A DNA stretch of 64,000 nucleotides from JAOPZW01 sp963851295 (GTDB lineage: Bacteria; Actinomycetota; Thermoleophilia; Solirubrobacterales; Solirubrobacteraceae). The notes beneath the pieces are model-generated. The model saw only the letters and a list, made by a program, of their open reading frames with translations, had not been told where the DNA came from and searched no databases. The translations under genes were made by a program, and so were the position numbers. Below, in pieces: positions 37,657 to 47,282 of this stretch (position 1 is the first letter of the stretch; each line of letters starts with the position of its first letter). The stretch is from contig CAWKOS010000001.1 of NCBI GenBank assembly GCA_963851295.1, positions 744,001 through 808,000 of the forward strand, read 5' to 3'.

Positions 37657-38550
37657 TTAGTGCTCGGCGGACACGGCGCCGCCGAGGTAGATCGCGGTCA
37701 GGGTGGCGAAGATGAAGGCCTGCAGCGTGGCGACCAGGCCGACCTCGAAGAGGAAGAAGGCGACGGCCATGACGCCCGTGACCAGGCCGAGGATCACCGA
37801 GCCGAAGACGGCCAGGTTGAGCAGCACGACCAGGCCGCCGCCCATGAAGAGGATGAGCAGGTGGCCGGCGAGGATGTTGGCGAAGAGTCGGACGCTCAGG
37901 CTGACGAGGCGGACGAAGTGCGAGATGACCTCGATGAAGAAGATCGGGATCCGCGCCGGGCCCTCGACGCCGGCCGGGATCCAGCCCTTCAGGTAGGGGA
38001 TGAAGCCCTTGGCCCGGATCCCCTCGACGTGGTAGCTCAGCCACACCATCAGGGTGAGCACGAGCGGCACCGAGAGGTTCGCCGTCGCGGCGAAGAGCGC
38101 GAAGGTCGGCACCTGCACGCCGAAGATGTCGACCTTGTGCTCGGTGTTGGTCGGCAGCGGCAGGTAGCCGAGGATGTTCGAGAACCAGATGAACAGGAAG
38201 ATGGTCGCGATGAAGGGGAACCACTTCCTGGCCATCCGGTCGTCCATGTTCCCGCGCGTGATGTTGTCGCGGATGCCGGTGTAGGCGAACTCGACGGCCG
38301 TCTGAATCCGGTTGGGACGCTGCTGCATGCGCCGCGCGACGTAGATCATCGTGAAGCACGTCAGCGCCGTGGCCACGATCACGTAGAAGACGGCCTTGTT
38401 GAACTCGATCGGGCCGATCGAGAACCACGGGTCGAGCTTGAACTCGTCCTGCGGGCGATAGCTCTCGTTGATGTTCAGCGCCATCGCCGCGGCGGGCGCG
38501 GCGAGGAACAGCGCGAACGGGACGAGGATGCTCAGGACGCGGCGAGCCAT
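37657..38550 (-). CDS. atpB: ATP synthase Fo a subunit
   Basis: 297 residues with five to six membrane helices. The essential Arg lies in SLSVRLFANILAGHLLI, and the ion path includes the C-terminal FEVGLVATLQAFIFATL. A hydrophobic N-terminal segment (VLSILVPFALFLAAPAAAMA) looks like a signal sequence or extra helix. It forms the proton half-channels facing the c-ring. Its ATG overlaps the stop of the AtpI-like gene by one base. Confidence 0.93.
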   Translation of the reverse strand: MARRVLSILVPFALFLAAPAAAMALNINESYRPQDEFKLDPWFSIGPIEFNKAVFYVIVATALTCFTMIYVARRMQQRPNRIQTAVEFAYTGIRDNITRGNMDDRMARKWFPFIATIFLFIWFSNILGYLPLPTNTEHKVDIFGVQVPTFALFAATANLSVPLVLTLMVWLSYHVEGIRAKGFIPYLKGWIPAGVEGPARIPIFFIEVISHFVRLVSLSVRLFANILAGHLLILFMGGGLVVLLNLAVFGSVILGLVTGVMAVAFFLFEVGLVATLQAFIFATLTAIYLGGAVSAEH

Positions 38551-38912
38551 CAGGCGGTCGGCTCCGGCTTCTCGAAGGGGCGCATGATCATGGACACGGT
38601 GAAGTAGGCCGTGAAGAGGACGATCACGAGCACCGCGGCGGCCAGGCCCGCCTCGTTGTCCACCATCCCGGCGGCGAAGATCGTAAGGGCTACGAGCCAT
38701 CCACGTCCGATCATGGACCCGGCGGCGATCCCGACGACGGTGCGCGGGTCGTCCGAGGCGCGCGCCTTGCGGTAGAGCACGATCTGGATGGCGCGCTGGA
38801 CGATCCAGGCGACCGCGGCCGCGGCGTAGCCGAGCATCGGCAGGCCCGCCACCAGGAACACCGGCAGGGCGAGGACGAGGATCACGATGTCGAGGTAGCG
38901 CAGCCAGAGCAT
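38550..38912 (-). CDS. atpI: AtpI-like small membrane protein of the ATP synthase operon
   Basis: 120 residues with three to four hydrophobic helices (LDIVILVLALPVFLVAGLPM, AAVAWIVQRAIQIVLY, VALTIFAAGMVDNEAG, AAAVLVIVLFTAYF). It sits in the atpI position before atpB and overlaps its start. AtpI helps assemble the c-ring in some bacteria. The sequence is diverged and the assignment rests mainly on place and topology. Confidence 0.7.
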   Translation of the reverse strand: MLWLRYLDIVILVLALPVFLVAGLPMLGYAAAAVAWIVQRAIQIVLYRKARASDDPRTVVGIAAGSMIGRGWLVALTIFAAGMVDNEAGLAAAVLVIVLFTAYFTVSMIMRPFEKPEPTA

Positions 38913-38998
38913 CAGCGGTCACCGATCGGGCGTGCCACTCCCACGTTCCCAATTCCGGCGTCCGTGAACACGCCGATCGCAAGGTCGGTGGGGTCCAT
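38912..38998 (-). CDS. possible 28-residue peptide upstream of atpI
   Basis: An ATG at 38998 opens a 28-codon frame (MDPTDLAIGVFTDAGIGNVG, then VARPIGDR) whose TGA overlaps the ATG of the atpI-like gene (TGATG). The overlap matches that used elsewhere in this operon, which favours real translation; the ribosome site (GAGAG, 3 bases upstream) is weak. It could be a leader peptide or decayed gene remnant. Confidence 0.3.
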   Translation of the reverse strand: MDPTDLAIGVFTDAGIGNVGVARPIGDR

Positions 38999-39278
38999 CG
39001 CTCTCGTGGGCTGCGCTCGCTGCATAGGTGATGGCCGCGCGCGGGGAGGCGAACGGGCCGTCGTCTGACGGGTCGGCGTTCTGCTCGAAGGGGGGTCGGG
39101 GGACGTACCCTCCCGGCGGCGGCGCGAAGGCTAGCGGATCGCCGGACTTTGTAACAACTTTGTGACAGCCCGCTCGATGTCCGACGCCGGGTCGGTGCGC
39201 AACGTGTATCACGCGGGCCGACGAGGCGCCTTCGCGCCCCCGCGACACGCGGCCGAGAGGGCGCGCGACAATGTCTCC
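38999..39278. promoter_or_regulatory. intergenic region holding the atp operon promoter
   Basis: This 280-base spacer separates the divergent atp operon and the plus-strand DUF4129-MoxR-DUF58 operon. Its most distinct feature is a pair of 11-base direct repeats, CTTTGTAACAA (39147-39157) and CTTTGTGACAG (39158-39168), in an AT-richer patch. They sit side by side at one helical turn and could be a regulator site or promoter element. I cannot place clear -35/-10 boxes. Confidence 0.4.
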
Positions 39279-39716
39279 GTGCGGCTGCACCGCGCACCCC
39301 CCGCTCCGGCTCTCGCGCCGCCCGCCTACGACGACGAGCTCGGCCGCCTGCTGCGCCTGGCCCAGGAGGGCTGGTACTGGCAGGGCGAGATCGAGGACCT
39401 GCTGGTGGCCATCCGCGACGACGGCGATCTCGGCGAGCTCGCGCGCGCCGGCGGGCCGATCATCAGCCGCTACGAGGCGATGCGCGTCGAGCTGAGGCCG
39501 ATCGGGCACCCGGCGCTGCGCGCCGACGTCGTCGCGCTCGGGGAGATCTTCGCCAACCACGCGATGCTGCTGCACTGCGCGCTGGACCTGCTGGCGGTCG
39601 CGTGGCGCTCGGAGCGCCTGCGCGAGGAGCAGGCGCGGCTCGGCGGCGTCGGGCGCCAGGGCGAGCGCCTGACCGAGATCACCGGGCGCCTGAAGCGCCT
39701 CGCGGACGGCGGATGA
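39279..39716 (+). CDS. hypothetical helical protein, first gene of the MoxR operon
   Basis: About 145 residues from a GTG at 39279; several upstream in-frame starts exist, so the N-terminus is uncertain. The sequence is mostly helical (YDDELGRLLRLAQEGWYWQG, EIEDLLVAIRDD, FANHAMLLHCALDLLAVAW) with no membrane span and no family I know. Its stop overlaps the ATG of the DUF4129 gene (ATGA), which ties it to that operon. The conserved-looking C-terminal half suggests a real gene. Confidence 0.55.
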   Translation: MRLHRAPPAPALAPPAYDDELGRLLRLAQEGWYWQGEIEDLLVAIRDDGDLGELARAGGPIISRYEAMRVELRPIGHPALRADVVALGEIFANHAMLLHCALDLLAVAWRSERLREEQARLGGVGRQGERLTEITGRLKRLADGG

Positions 39717-40564
39717 GCGCGCGCGGCCGGCGCGTCGCCGTCTGCGTCGGCGTCGTCGTCGCGCTCCTGCTCGTGGTGGGCGCGTCCTCGCACCGCTCGC
39801 TGGGCGGCGGGTCGCGCGCGCCCACGCTCCCCGTCGAGCCCGTGCTCTTCGTCGTGGGCGCCGGCGCCGTCCTCTTCGTGGCGCTCATCGTGGCGATCCT
39901 GCTGCCGGCCGCGCAGATGAGCGGCGCGCCGGGCGTGCGCGGCATCGTGCGCCCGCGCCCGCTCTCGCTGGCGCTGTCGCTGCTCGTGCCCGCGGCGCTC
40001 ATCGCGATCTACGTCGGCCCCGCCACCAAGGGAGGGCCACGGGCGCTGCCCCCCCAGGAGTCGCCGGCCGCGCACGCGAAGCACGGCGCCCGCCCCACGG
40101 ACGACCACGTCGGCAACGGCCGCGCCGTGGGCGCGATCGCCGCCGGGGTCGCCGCCGCGGTCGTGGGCATCGCGGTCGTCGCCCTCGTCGCCACGCGCCG
40201 CCGCGAGGCCGCGGCCGAGCCCGACCCGCGCGCCACCGTCGCCGAGGGAGCGCGCGAGGCCGCCGAGGCCGCCGCGATCCCGGCCGACCCGCGGGCGGCG
40301 GTGCTGGCAGCCTATGCGCGCATGGAGGCAGCCCTCGCCGCGGTCGGGCTCGCCCGCCGGCCCAGCGACGCCCCGCGCGAGTACCTCGCGCGGCTGGAGG
40401 GCGCCCTCGGCGTCGCGCGCGCGCCCGCCGCGCTGCTCACCGAGCTCTTCGAGCGCGCGCGCTTCAGCCCCCACCCCATCGACGAGGACGTCCGCCGCCA
40501 GGCGATCATCGCCCTCGACGCGCTGCGGACCGACCTCGAGGCCCCGGAGGCCGCGACCGCGTGA
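39713..40564 (+). CDS. DUF4129-domain membrane protein
   Basis: 283 residues. Three hydrophobic helices lie in the first 175 residues (VAVCVGVVVALLLVV, FVVGAGAVLFVALIVAILLP, GAIAAGVAAAVVGIAVVALV), followed by a soluble C-terminal DUF4129 domain (AYARMEAALAAVGLARRPSD, PREYLARLEG, ELFERARFSPHPI). DUF4129 proteins accompany MoxR ATPases, DUF58 and transglutaminase-like proteins. It overlaps both flanking genes by 4 bases. Confidence 0.72.
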   Translation: MSARGRRVAVCVGVVVALLLVVGASSHRSLGGGSRAPTLPVEPVLFVVGAGAVLFVALIVAILLPAAQMSGAPGVRGIVRPRPLSLALSLLVPAALIAIYVGPATKGGPRALPPQESPAAHAKHGARPTDDHVGNGRAVGAIAAGVAAAVVGIAVVALVATRRREAAAEPDPRATVAEGAREAAEAAAIPADPRAAVLAAYARMEAALAAVGLARRPSDAPREYLARLEGALGVARAPAALLTELFERARFSPHPIDEDVRRQAIIALDALRTDLEAPEAATA

Positions 40565-40967
40565 ACGCCGTCCTCGTCATCGCCGCCGTCGTCGCGGTCG
40601 CGCTCGCCCTGCGCGCGCTCGTCGAGACGCTGCCGCTCGTGCGCCGGCTCCCGCCCGCGCCGCCCGCGCCCGCGCGCGCCGGCCTCGGCGACCTCGAGCG
40701 CCTCGACCGCGCCGTGAGCACCGCGACGACGTACGCGGGCGACGTCCACGTGACCCTGCGCCCGATCCTGCGCGAGATCGCCGCCGACGGGCTGCGCCGC
40801 CGCGGCGTCGAGCTCGACGACCGGCCCGAGGCGGCGCAGGCGCTGCTCGCGCCGCAGACCTGGGAGCTCGTGCGCCCGGACCGCCCGCGCCCCGACGACG
40901 CCTTCGCCCGCGGGCTGACCAACGCCCAGCTCGACGCCGTGCTCGACGACCTGGAGGCCCTGCTGCG

Positions 40968-40971
<4 letters not shown>
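40561..40971 (+). CDS. hypothetical protein of the MoxR operon, single membrane anchor
   Basis: 136 residues from a GTG overlapping the previous stop (GTGA). An N-terminal helix (residues 3-26) anchors a small soluble domain (LGDLERLDRAVSTATTYAGD, VHVTLRPILREIAADGLRRR) that ends LDAVLDDLEALLR. This fits small actinobacterial proteins seen between DUF4129 and MoxR genes, of unknown function. Its stop overlaps the ATG of moxR (ATGA). Confidence 0.6.
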
Positions 40972-41972
<1,001 letters not shown>

Positions 41973-43223
41973 CTGGGTGGTGATCGGCGCGGCGGCGGCG
42001 ATCGCCGCCGTCGTCCTCGGCGAGCCCGCCGTCGCCGCCCTCGGCGCGCCCTTCGCCGTCGCCGCCGCGGCCGGCATCGCGCTCGCGCGCGAGCCGCACG
42101 TGCGGGTCACCGCGGCAATCTCCCCGGGGCGGATGCTCGAGGGCGAGGAGGCGACGGTGACCTACCACGTGCGCTCCGAGACGGGGTGCGAGTGGCTCGA
42201 CCTGCGCGCCGTCCTCCCGCCCGAGCTCGAGGCCGAGCCCGGCGCCGGCGCGCAGGTGCTGCGCCTCGCGCCCGCCGACCACCGCGACCTCGCGGTGCCC
42301 GTGCGCGCGGCGCGCTGGGGCGGCGAGGTGGCCGGCGGCGCCCGGGTCCGCGCCACCGGCCTCCTCGGCGCCGTGTGGTTCACGGGCCTCGCGCCCGCGG
42401 ACTCGCCGGTGCGCGTCCTGCCCGGGATCGAGCGGCTGCGCACGCTCGCCGCGCCGCGGCGCACGCAGGCCGCCGTCGGCCCGCGGCGCTCGGCCGCGCG
42501 CGGCGAGGGGCTCGAGCTCGCCGAGGTCCGCCCGTGGGCGCCGGGCGACCGCGTCCGGCGGCTGCACTGGCGCGCGACCGCGCGCCGCGGCGAGCCCTAC
42601 GTCGCCGAGCGCCACGCCGAGCGCGCCGCCAACGTGCTCATCTTCGTCGACGCCTTCGCCGACCTCCCCGGCGACCGCGACAGCGCGCTGACGCTGGCCG
42701 TCCGCGCCGCCGCGGGGCTCGCCGACGCCCATCTGCGCGCCCGCGACCGCGTCGGGGTCGTCTCCTTCGGCGGGATCATGCACCGCCTCGAGCCGGGCTC
42801 CGGCGTCGCGCACGCGCTGCGGATCGCCGACGCCCTCGCCAGCAGCGAGGTCTTCATGAGCTACGTCGCGCGCGACCTCGCGATCGTCCCGCCCTCGATG
42901 CTGCAGGCGCGCGCGCTCGTGCTCGCCGTGACGCCGCTGCTCGACGAGCGCGGGGCGCGGGCGCTGCTGAACCTCTGCGCGCGCGGGCACGACCTCGCCG
43001 TGATCGAGATCGACGCGCCCGCGCTGCTGGGCCCGCGCCGCGACGCGGCCACGCGGCTGTGGGTGCTGCGGCGCGCCGCGATGCGCGCGCGGCTCACCGA
43101 GCTCGGCGCGACGACGGTGACCTGGGACGGCGAGCGTCCCCTCGAGGCTGTGCTGCGGGAGGTGACGGCATCCCGGCGCGGGTCCAGGCTCGCCGCGCGC
43201 GTCTAGCGCTCGCGCTGGCGGCG

Positions 43224-43685
43224 GTGGCGCTCGCGGGCGTCGTCGCGCTGACCGTGACCCTGTCGGCGCCGACCGGCGCGGGCTGGGTGCTCGCCGCGGC
43301 CGGGCTCGCCCTGCTCGCGGTGCCGCGCACGGTCGCGCTCACCGTGGCGCTGGCGGCCCTGGCGACGGCGGCCGCGGTGGCGATCGACCAGGGCGCCACG
43401 CCCGCGGCGGCGCCGCTGTGGGGCGCCGGGCTGCTCGTCGCCGGCGGCCTGGCCGAGCGGGCCCTCCTGCTGCCGGGCGACGGCGAGCTCGAAGCGGCGG
43501 CGGTCGTCGCGTGGCTCGCGGCGCTCGCGGCGCTGGCCGGCGGCGGGCTCGTGGTCGGCGCGCTCGTCCTCATCGCCGGGCGCGCGGACACCGGCGCGCC
43601 GGCCGTCGGCCTCGCCGGGGGCGCGCTGCTCGCCGTCTTCCCCGTGCTCCTGGCGCGCCGCGGGCGGAGCCGAGATGCGGGTTGA
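43224..43685 (+). CDS. small polytopic membrane protein of the MoxR operon
   Basis: About 150 residues, strongly hydrophobic, with four to five helices (LAGVVALTVTLSAP, AAAGLALLAVPRTVALTVAL, AAVVAWLAALAALAGGGLVV, LAGGALLAVFPVLLA). The start is uncertain: the GTG at 43224 is the first good one in frame, but the coding pattern begins a little before it, overlapping the DUF58 end. It overlaps the first crcB by 11 bases. No known family. Confidence 0.5.
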   Translation: MALAGVVALTVTLSAPTGAGWVLAAAGLALLAVPRTVALTVALAALATAAAVAIDQGATPAAAPLWGAGLLVAGGLAERALLLPGDGELEAAAVVAWLAALAALAGGGLVVGALVLIAGRADTGAPAVGLAGGALLAVFPVLLARRGRSRDAG

Positions 43686-44070
43686 CCGCCGCGAGCTCGC
43701 GGCGATCTTCGCGGGCGGCGTCCTCGGCGCGCTCGCGCGCCTGGGGCTCGTCGAGGCGTTCCCCGCGCAGCCGGGAACCTGGCCGTGGGCGACGTTCGCC
43801 GCCAACCTGGCCGGGGCGCTGGCGCTGGGCTACTTCACGACCCGCCTGCAGGAGCGCCTGCCGCTCTCGGCCTACGGCCGCCCGTTCCTGGGCACCGGCT
43901 TCTGCGGGGCCCTGACCACCTTCTCCACCATGCAGCTCGAGCTGCTGCAGATGCTCGACCACGACGACTCCGGCCTCGCCGCCGGCTACGCCGGGGCGAG
44001 CCTGGCGGCCGGATTCCTGGCCGTCGCCGTGACCTCGAACCTCGTGCGCCGCGCGCGTCTGACCGCGTGA
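43675..44070 (+). CDS. crcB: CrcB/Fluc fluoride channel, first of two
   Basis: 131 residues with four helices. The Fluc signature is present: GGVLGALARLGL, WATFAANLAGALALGYF (with the conserved Asn) and GTGFCGALTTFSTM (with the TTFST motif lining the pore). Fluc channels expel fluoride as dimers. The stop overlaps the GTG of the second crcB (GTGA), so the pair probably forms a heterodimer. No fluoride riboswitch is seen before the pair, but the gene follows another gene with overlap. Confidence 0.9.
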   Translation: MRVDRRELAAIFAGGVLGALARLGLVEAFPAQPGTWPWATFAANLAGALALGYFTTRLQERLPLSAYGRPFLGTGFCGALTTFSTMQLELLQMLDHDDSGLAAGYAGASLAAGFLAVAVTSNLVRRARLTA

Positions 44071-44432
44071 GCGTCGCCGTCGTCGTCGGCGTCGGGCTCC
44101 TCGGGGGCGCGGGCGCCATCGCCCGCTTCCTGCTCGACGGCGCCGTCTCCTCGCGCGCGCCCGGCGGCTTTCCGTTCGGGACGCTCGCGGTCAACCTCAC
44201 CGGCGCCCTGGCGCTCGGCGTGCTGCACGGCGCCGGCGTCGGCGGCGACGCGCTGCGCCTGGCCGGCACCGGGCTCCTCGGCGCCTACACGACGTTCAGC
44301 ACGTGGACGCTCGAGTCCCACCGCCTCGGCGAGGACGGCCGCCTGCGGCGCGCCGCGCTCAACCTGCTCGGGAGCCTCGCGCTAGGCGTCGCCTTCGTGT
44401 GGCTCGGCACCCGGATCGGAGGCGCGCTGTGA
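44067..44432 (+). CDS. crcB: CrcB/Fluc fluoride channel, second of two
   Basis: 121 residues from a GTG overlapping the first crcB. GLLGGAGAIARFLLDG, FPFGTLAVNLTGALALGVL (with Asn) and GLLGAYTTFSTWTLE (with TTFST) are all present. The two copies are diverged from each other, as in known heterodimeric pairs. The stop overlaps the GTG of the triple-DUF190 gene, so all three are coupled. Confidence 0.9.
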   Translation: MSVAVVVGVGLLGGAGAIARFLLDGAVSSRAPGGFPFGTLAVNLTGALALGVLHGAGVGGDALRLAGTGLLGAYTTFSTWTLESHRLGEDGRLRRAALNLLGSLALGVAFVWLGTRIGGAL

Positions 44433-45502
44433 GCGTGGAGGCGCTCAAGCTCACGACCTACTTCGGCGAGCGCGACCGCGCCGGCGAGCGCTTCCTGGCC
44501 GACGCGCTCGTCGACGTCTACGCGCGCCACCGGCTGCGCACGAGCCTCGTCATGCGCGGAGTCGAGGGCTTCGGCGTCAAGCACCACCTGCACACCGACC
44601 GCCTGCTCACGCTCTCCGAGGACCTGCCGATGGTCTCGGTCGCCGTCGACGCCCGCCCGCGGATCGAGGCGGCGCTCGAGGAGGTCGTCGCGCTCTCGGG
44701 CGACGGGCTGATCACGCTGGAGCGCGCGCGCCTGGCCGGCGCGGGCGCCATCCCCGAGCCCGGCGAGGAGACCAAGCTCACCGTCTACGTCGGGCGCGGC
44801 GAGCGCGCCGAGGGCCGCTCCGCCCACGAGGCGATCGTCGAGGCCCTGCACCGCCACGGCGTTGCGGGGGCGACCGTGCTGCTCGGCGTCGACGGCACCG
44901 TGGGCGGCGAGCGCCGGCGCGCGCGCTTCGTCGCGGGCAACGCGGGCGTGCCGCTCATGGTCATCGCCGTCGGGGCCGGCGAGCGCATCGCCGCCGCGCT
45001 GCCCGACCTGCACGCCATGCTCGACGAGCCGGCGCTGACGCTCGAGCGGGTGCGCGTGTGCAAGCGCGACGGCGCCCGCCTCGCGGCGCCCGCCGAGGTC
45101 GCGGGCAGCGACCCGTCGGGGCTGGCCGTGTGGCAGAAGCTCATGGTCTACTGCGGCGAGCAGTCGCGATCCGGACCCGCCCACGCCGGCCCGCTGTACG
45201 TCGAGGTCGTGCGCGCCCTGCGCGCCGCGGGCGCCGCCGGGGCGACGGCCCTGCGCGGCATCTGGGGCTACCACGGCGATCACGCGCCCCACGGCGACCG
45301 GTTGCTGCAGCTGCGCCGCCGCGTGCCGGTGGTGCTCTCGATCGTCGACACCCCCGAGTCCATCGGCCGCTGGTTCGCGATCGTCGACGGGCTGACCGAC
45401 GAGACCGGGCTGGTCACGAGCGAACAGGTTCCGGCCGTGCGCGCGACGGGCCCCGGGATCGCGCGCGGAGGCCTGCGGCTCGCCGACCCGGGAGTACGCT
45501 GA
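44429..45502 (+). CDS. protein of three fused DUF190 domains
   Basis: 357 residues made of three tandem DUF190 units of about 110 residues. Unit 1 starts LKLTTYFGERDRAGERFLAD, unit 2 TKLTVYVGRGERAEGRSAHE, and unit 3 QKLMVYCGEQSRSGPAHAGP. Each carries the GLxGxT-like turn (GVEGFGVKHHLHT, ATVLLGVDGTVG, ATALRGIWGYHGDHAPHGDR). DUF190 is a PII-like fold often beside crcB, as here. Usually a protein has one unit; triple fusion is less common. It may modulate the fluoride channels. Confidence 0.85.
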   Translation: MSVEALKLTTYFGERDRAGERFLADALVDVYARHRLRTSLVMRGVEGFGVKHHLHTDRLLTLSEDLPMVSVAVDARPRIEAALEEVVALSGDGLITLERARLAGAGAIPEPGEETKLTVYVGRGERAEGRSAHEAIVEALHRHGVAGATVLLGVDGTVGGERRRARFVAGNAGVPLMVIAVGAGERIAAALPDLHAMLDEPALTLERVRVCKRDGARLAAPAEVAGSDPSGLAVWQKLMVYCGEQSRSGPAHAGPLYVEVVRALRAAGAAGATALRGIWGYHGDHAPHGDRLLQLRRRVPVVLSIVDTPESIGRWFAIVDGLTDETGLVTSEQVPAVRATGPGIARGGLRLADPGVR

Positions 45503-45506
45503 GGGC

Positions 45507-46436
45507 GTGGCGCACGACCACGCCCACCACGGCCCGCACGCGCATCACCACGGCCCCTCGGCCGACGCCGACCGCCGCTGGCTCGCGGTCGCCCTGGGCA
45601 TCATCGCGACCTTCATGGTCGTCGAGATCGTGGCCGGCATCGCGGCCGACTCGCTGGCCCTGCTCTCCGACGCCGCCCACATGCTCACCGACGCGGGCGC
45701 CGTCGCCGTGGCGCTCTACGCGGCGGGCCTCGCCGCGCGCCCGCCCCAGGGGCGCTTCACCTTCGGCTTCGGCCGCGCCGAGATCCTGTCGGCCCAGGGC
45801 AACGGCGCGACGCTGCTCGTGCTCGCGGGGGTCATCGCCGTCGAGGCGATCCGGCGCCTGTGGACGGTGCCCGAGGTCGACGGCGGCGTCGTGATCGTGG
45901 TCGGCCTGCTCGGCGCCTGCGCCAACCTCGGGGCCGCCGGGGCGCTGGGCAAGGCCGAGCGCCGCTCGCTGAACATCGAGGGCGCCCGCCTCCACGTCCT
46001 CACTGACCTCTTCGCCTCGCTCGCCGCCGCCACGGCCGGCGCCGTGGTGCTGCTCACCGGCTTCGACCGCGCCGACGCGATCGCCTCGCTGCTGGTGGCC
46101 GCGCTGATGCTGGTCTCGGGCTGGCGGCTGCTGCGCGACTCGGGCCGCGTGCTGCTCGAGGGCGCGCCCGAGGGCGTGGACCCGCAGGCCGTCGGCCATG
46201 CGCTGGCCGCCATGCCGGGCGTCGTCGAGGTCCACGACCTCCACGTCTGGGAGGTGACCTCCGGCTTCCCGGCGCTCGCGGCCCACGTGCTCGTCAAGCC
46301 CGGCGACGACTGCCACGGCGTGCGCCGCTCGCTGCAGGCGATGGTGGGCGAGCGCTTCGGGATCGAGCATGTCACGCTGCAGGTCGACCACGCCCCCGCC
46401 GGCGACCGCCTGCTGGAGATCGAGCCCCGGAGATAG
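45507..46436 (+). CDS. czcD: cation diffusion facilitator (Zn/Co/Cd exporter)
   Basis: 309 residues from a GTG. The N-terminus is His-rich (HDHAHHGPHAHHHGP). Six helices follow, with the metal site ADSLALLSDAAHMLTDAGAV (HxxxD) and EGARLHVLTDLFASLAA (second HxxxD). The cytoplasmic CDF domain (MPGVVEVHDLHVWEVTSG) ends the protein. It exchanges Zn or similar ions for protons. It starts 4 bases after the triple-DUF190 gene, so it may share its transcript. Confidence 0.9.
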   Translation: MAHDHAHHGPHAHHHGPSADADRRWLAVALGIIATFMVVEIVAGIAADSLALLSDAAHMLTDAGAVAVALYAAGLAARPPQGRFTFGFGRAEILSAQGNGATLLVLAGVIAVEAIRRLWTVPEVDGGVVIVVGLLGACANLGAAGALGKAERRSLNIEGARLHVLTDLFASLAAATAGAVVLLTGFDRADAIASLLVAALMLVSGWRLLRDSGRVLLEGAPEGVDPQAVGHALAAMPGVVEVHDLHVWEVTSGFPALAAHVLVKPGDDCHGVRRSLQAMVGERFGIEHVTLQVDHAPAGDRLLEIEPRR

Positions 46437-46442
46437 CGCGCG

Positions 46443-47282
46443 ATGAAGCTCGGCCTGTCGATGTTCGTCACCGACGAGACGATCGCGCCCGTCGAGCTCG
46501 GCCGCGCGGCCGAGGACGCGGGCTTCGACGCGCTCTTCGTCCCCGAGCACACCCACATCCCCGCCAGCCGCGAGAGCCCGTGGCCCGGCGGGTCCGAGCT
46601 GCCGCGCGAGTACTCGCACACGCTCGACCCCTTCGTCTCGCTGAGCGCCATCGCGGCCACCACCGAGCGCCTGCGCATCGGCACCGGCATCGCGCTCGTC
46701 GTCGAGCGCGACCCGATCCTGCTCGCCCACGAGGCGGCGTCGCTCGACCACCTCTCGGGTGGGCGCTTCGAGCTGGGCGTCGGCGCGGGCTGGAACCTCG
46801 AGGAGATGCGCAACCACGGCACCGACCCGGCGCGGCGCTTCGCGGTCATGCGCGAGCGCGTGCTGGCGATGCGCGAGATCTGGACCCACGACGAGGCCTC
46901 CTTCCACGGCGAGTTCGTCGACTGCGAGCGCATCTGGTCGTGGCCCAAGCCGGTGCAGAGCCCGCTGCCCGTGTGGGTCGGCGGCACCGGCCCGCGCGTC
47001 CTTGACCGCGTGCTCGAGTACGGCGACGGCTGGTTTCCCAACGTGCGCGACCTCGACGAGCTCGCCGCGCGAATCGCCGAGCTTCAGCGGCGCGCCGCCG
47101 ACGCGGGCCGCGGGCGCATCCCCGTCACCTACTTCGGCCTGCGCGACCCCGACGACGAGAAGCTCGAGCGGATGGCGGCGGGCGGCGTGGACCGCGTGCT
47201 GCTCATGCTCCCGCCGCAGGGCCGCGACGAGACGCTCCCGCGCATCGAGGCCTACGCCGAGCTCGCCGCGCGCCACGGCTGA
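46443..47282 (+). CDS. luciferase-like F420-dependent oxidoreductase
   Basis: 279 residues of the LLM class: FVTDETIAPVELGRAAEDAG, FDALFVPEHTHIPASR, RLRIGTGIALVVERDPILLA and FELGVGAGWNLEEM form a TIM barrel that binds F420 or FMN. The actinobacterial setting favours F420. The substrate is unknown. It starts 6 bases after the CDF gene; its stop codon overlaps the start of the next gene. Confidence 0.85.
   Translation: MKLGLSMFVTDETIAPVELGRAAEDAGFDALFVPEHTHIPASRESPWPGGSELPREYSHTLDPFVSLSAIAATTERLRIGTGIALVVERDPILLAHEAASLDHLSGGRFELGVGAGWNLEEMRNHGTDPARRFAVMRERVLAMREIWTHDEASFHGEFVDCERIWSWPKPVQSPLPVWVGGTGPRVLDRVLEYGDGWFPNVRDLDELAARIAELQRRAADAGRGRIPVTYFGLRDPDDEKLERMAAGGVDRVLLMLPPQGRDETLPRIEAYAELAARHG

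Noticed and set aside
43500..43680. Fluoride riboswitch before the crcB pair
   Set aside because: The region is coding sequence of the preceding membrane protein, and the crcB start overlaps it; no matching pseudoknot elements seen.
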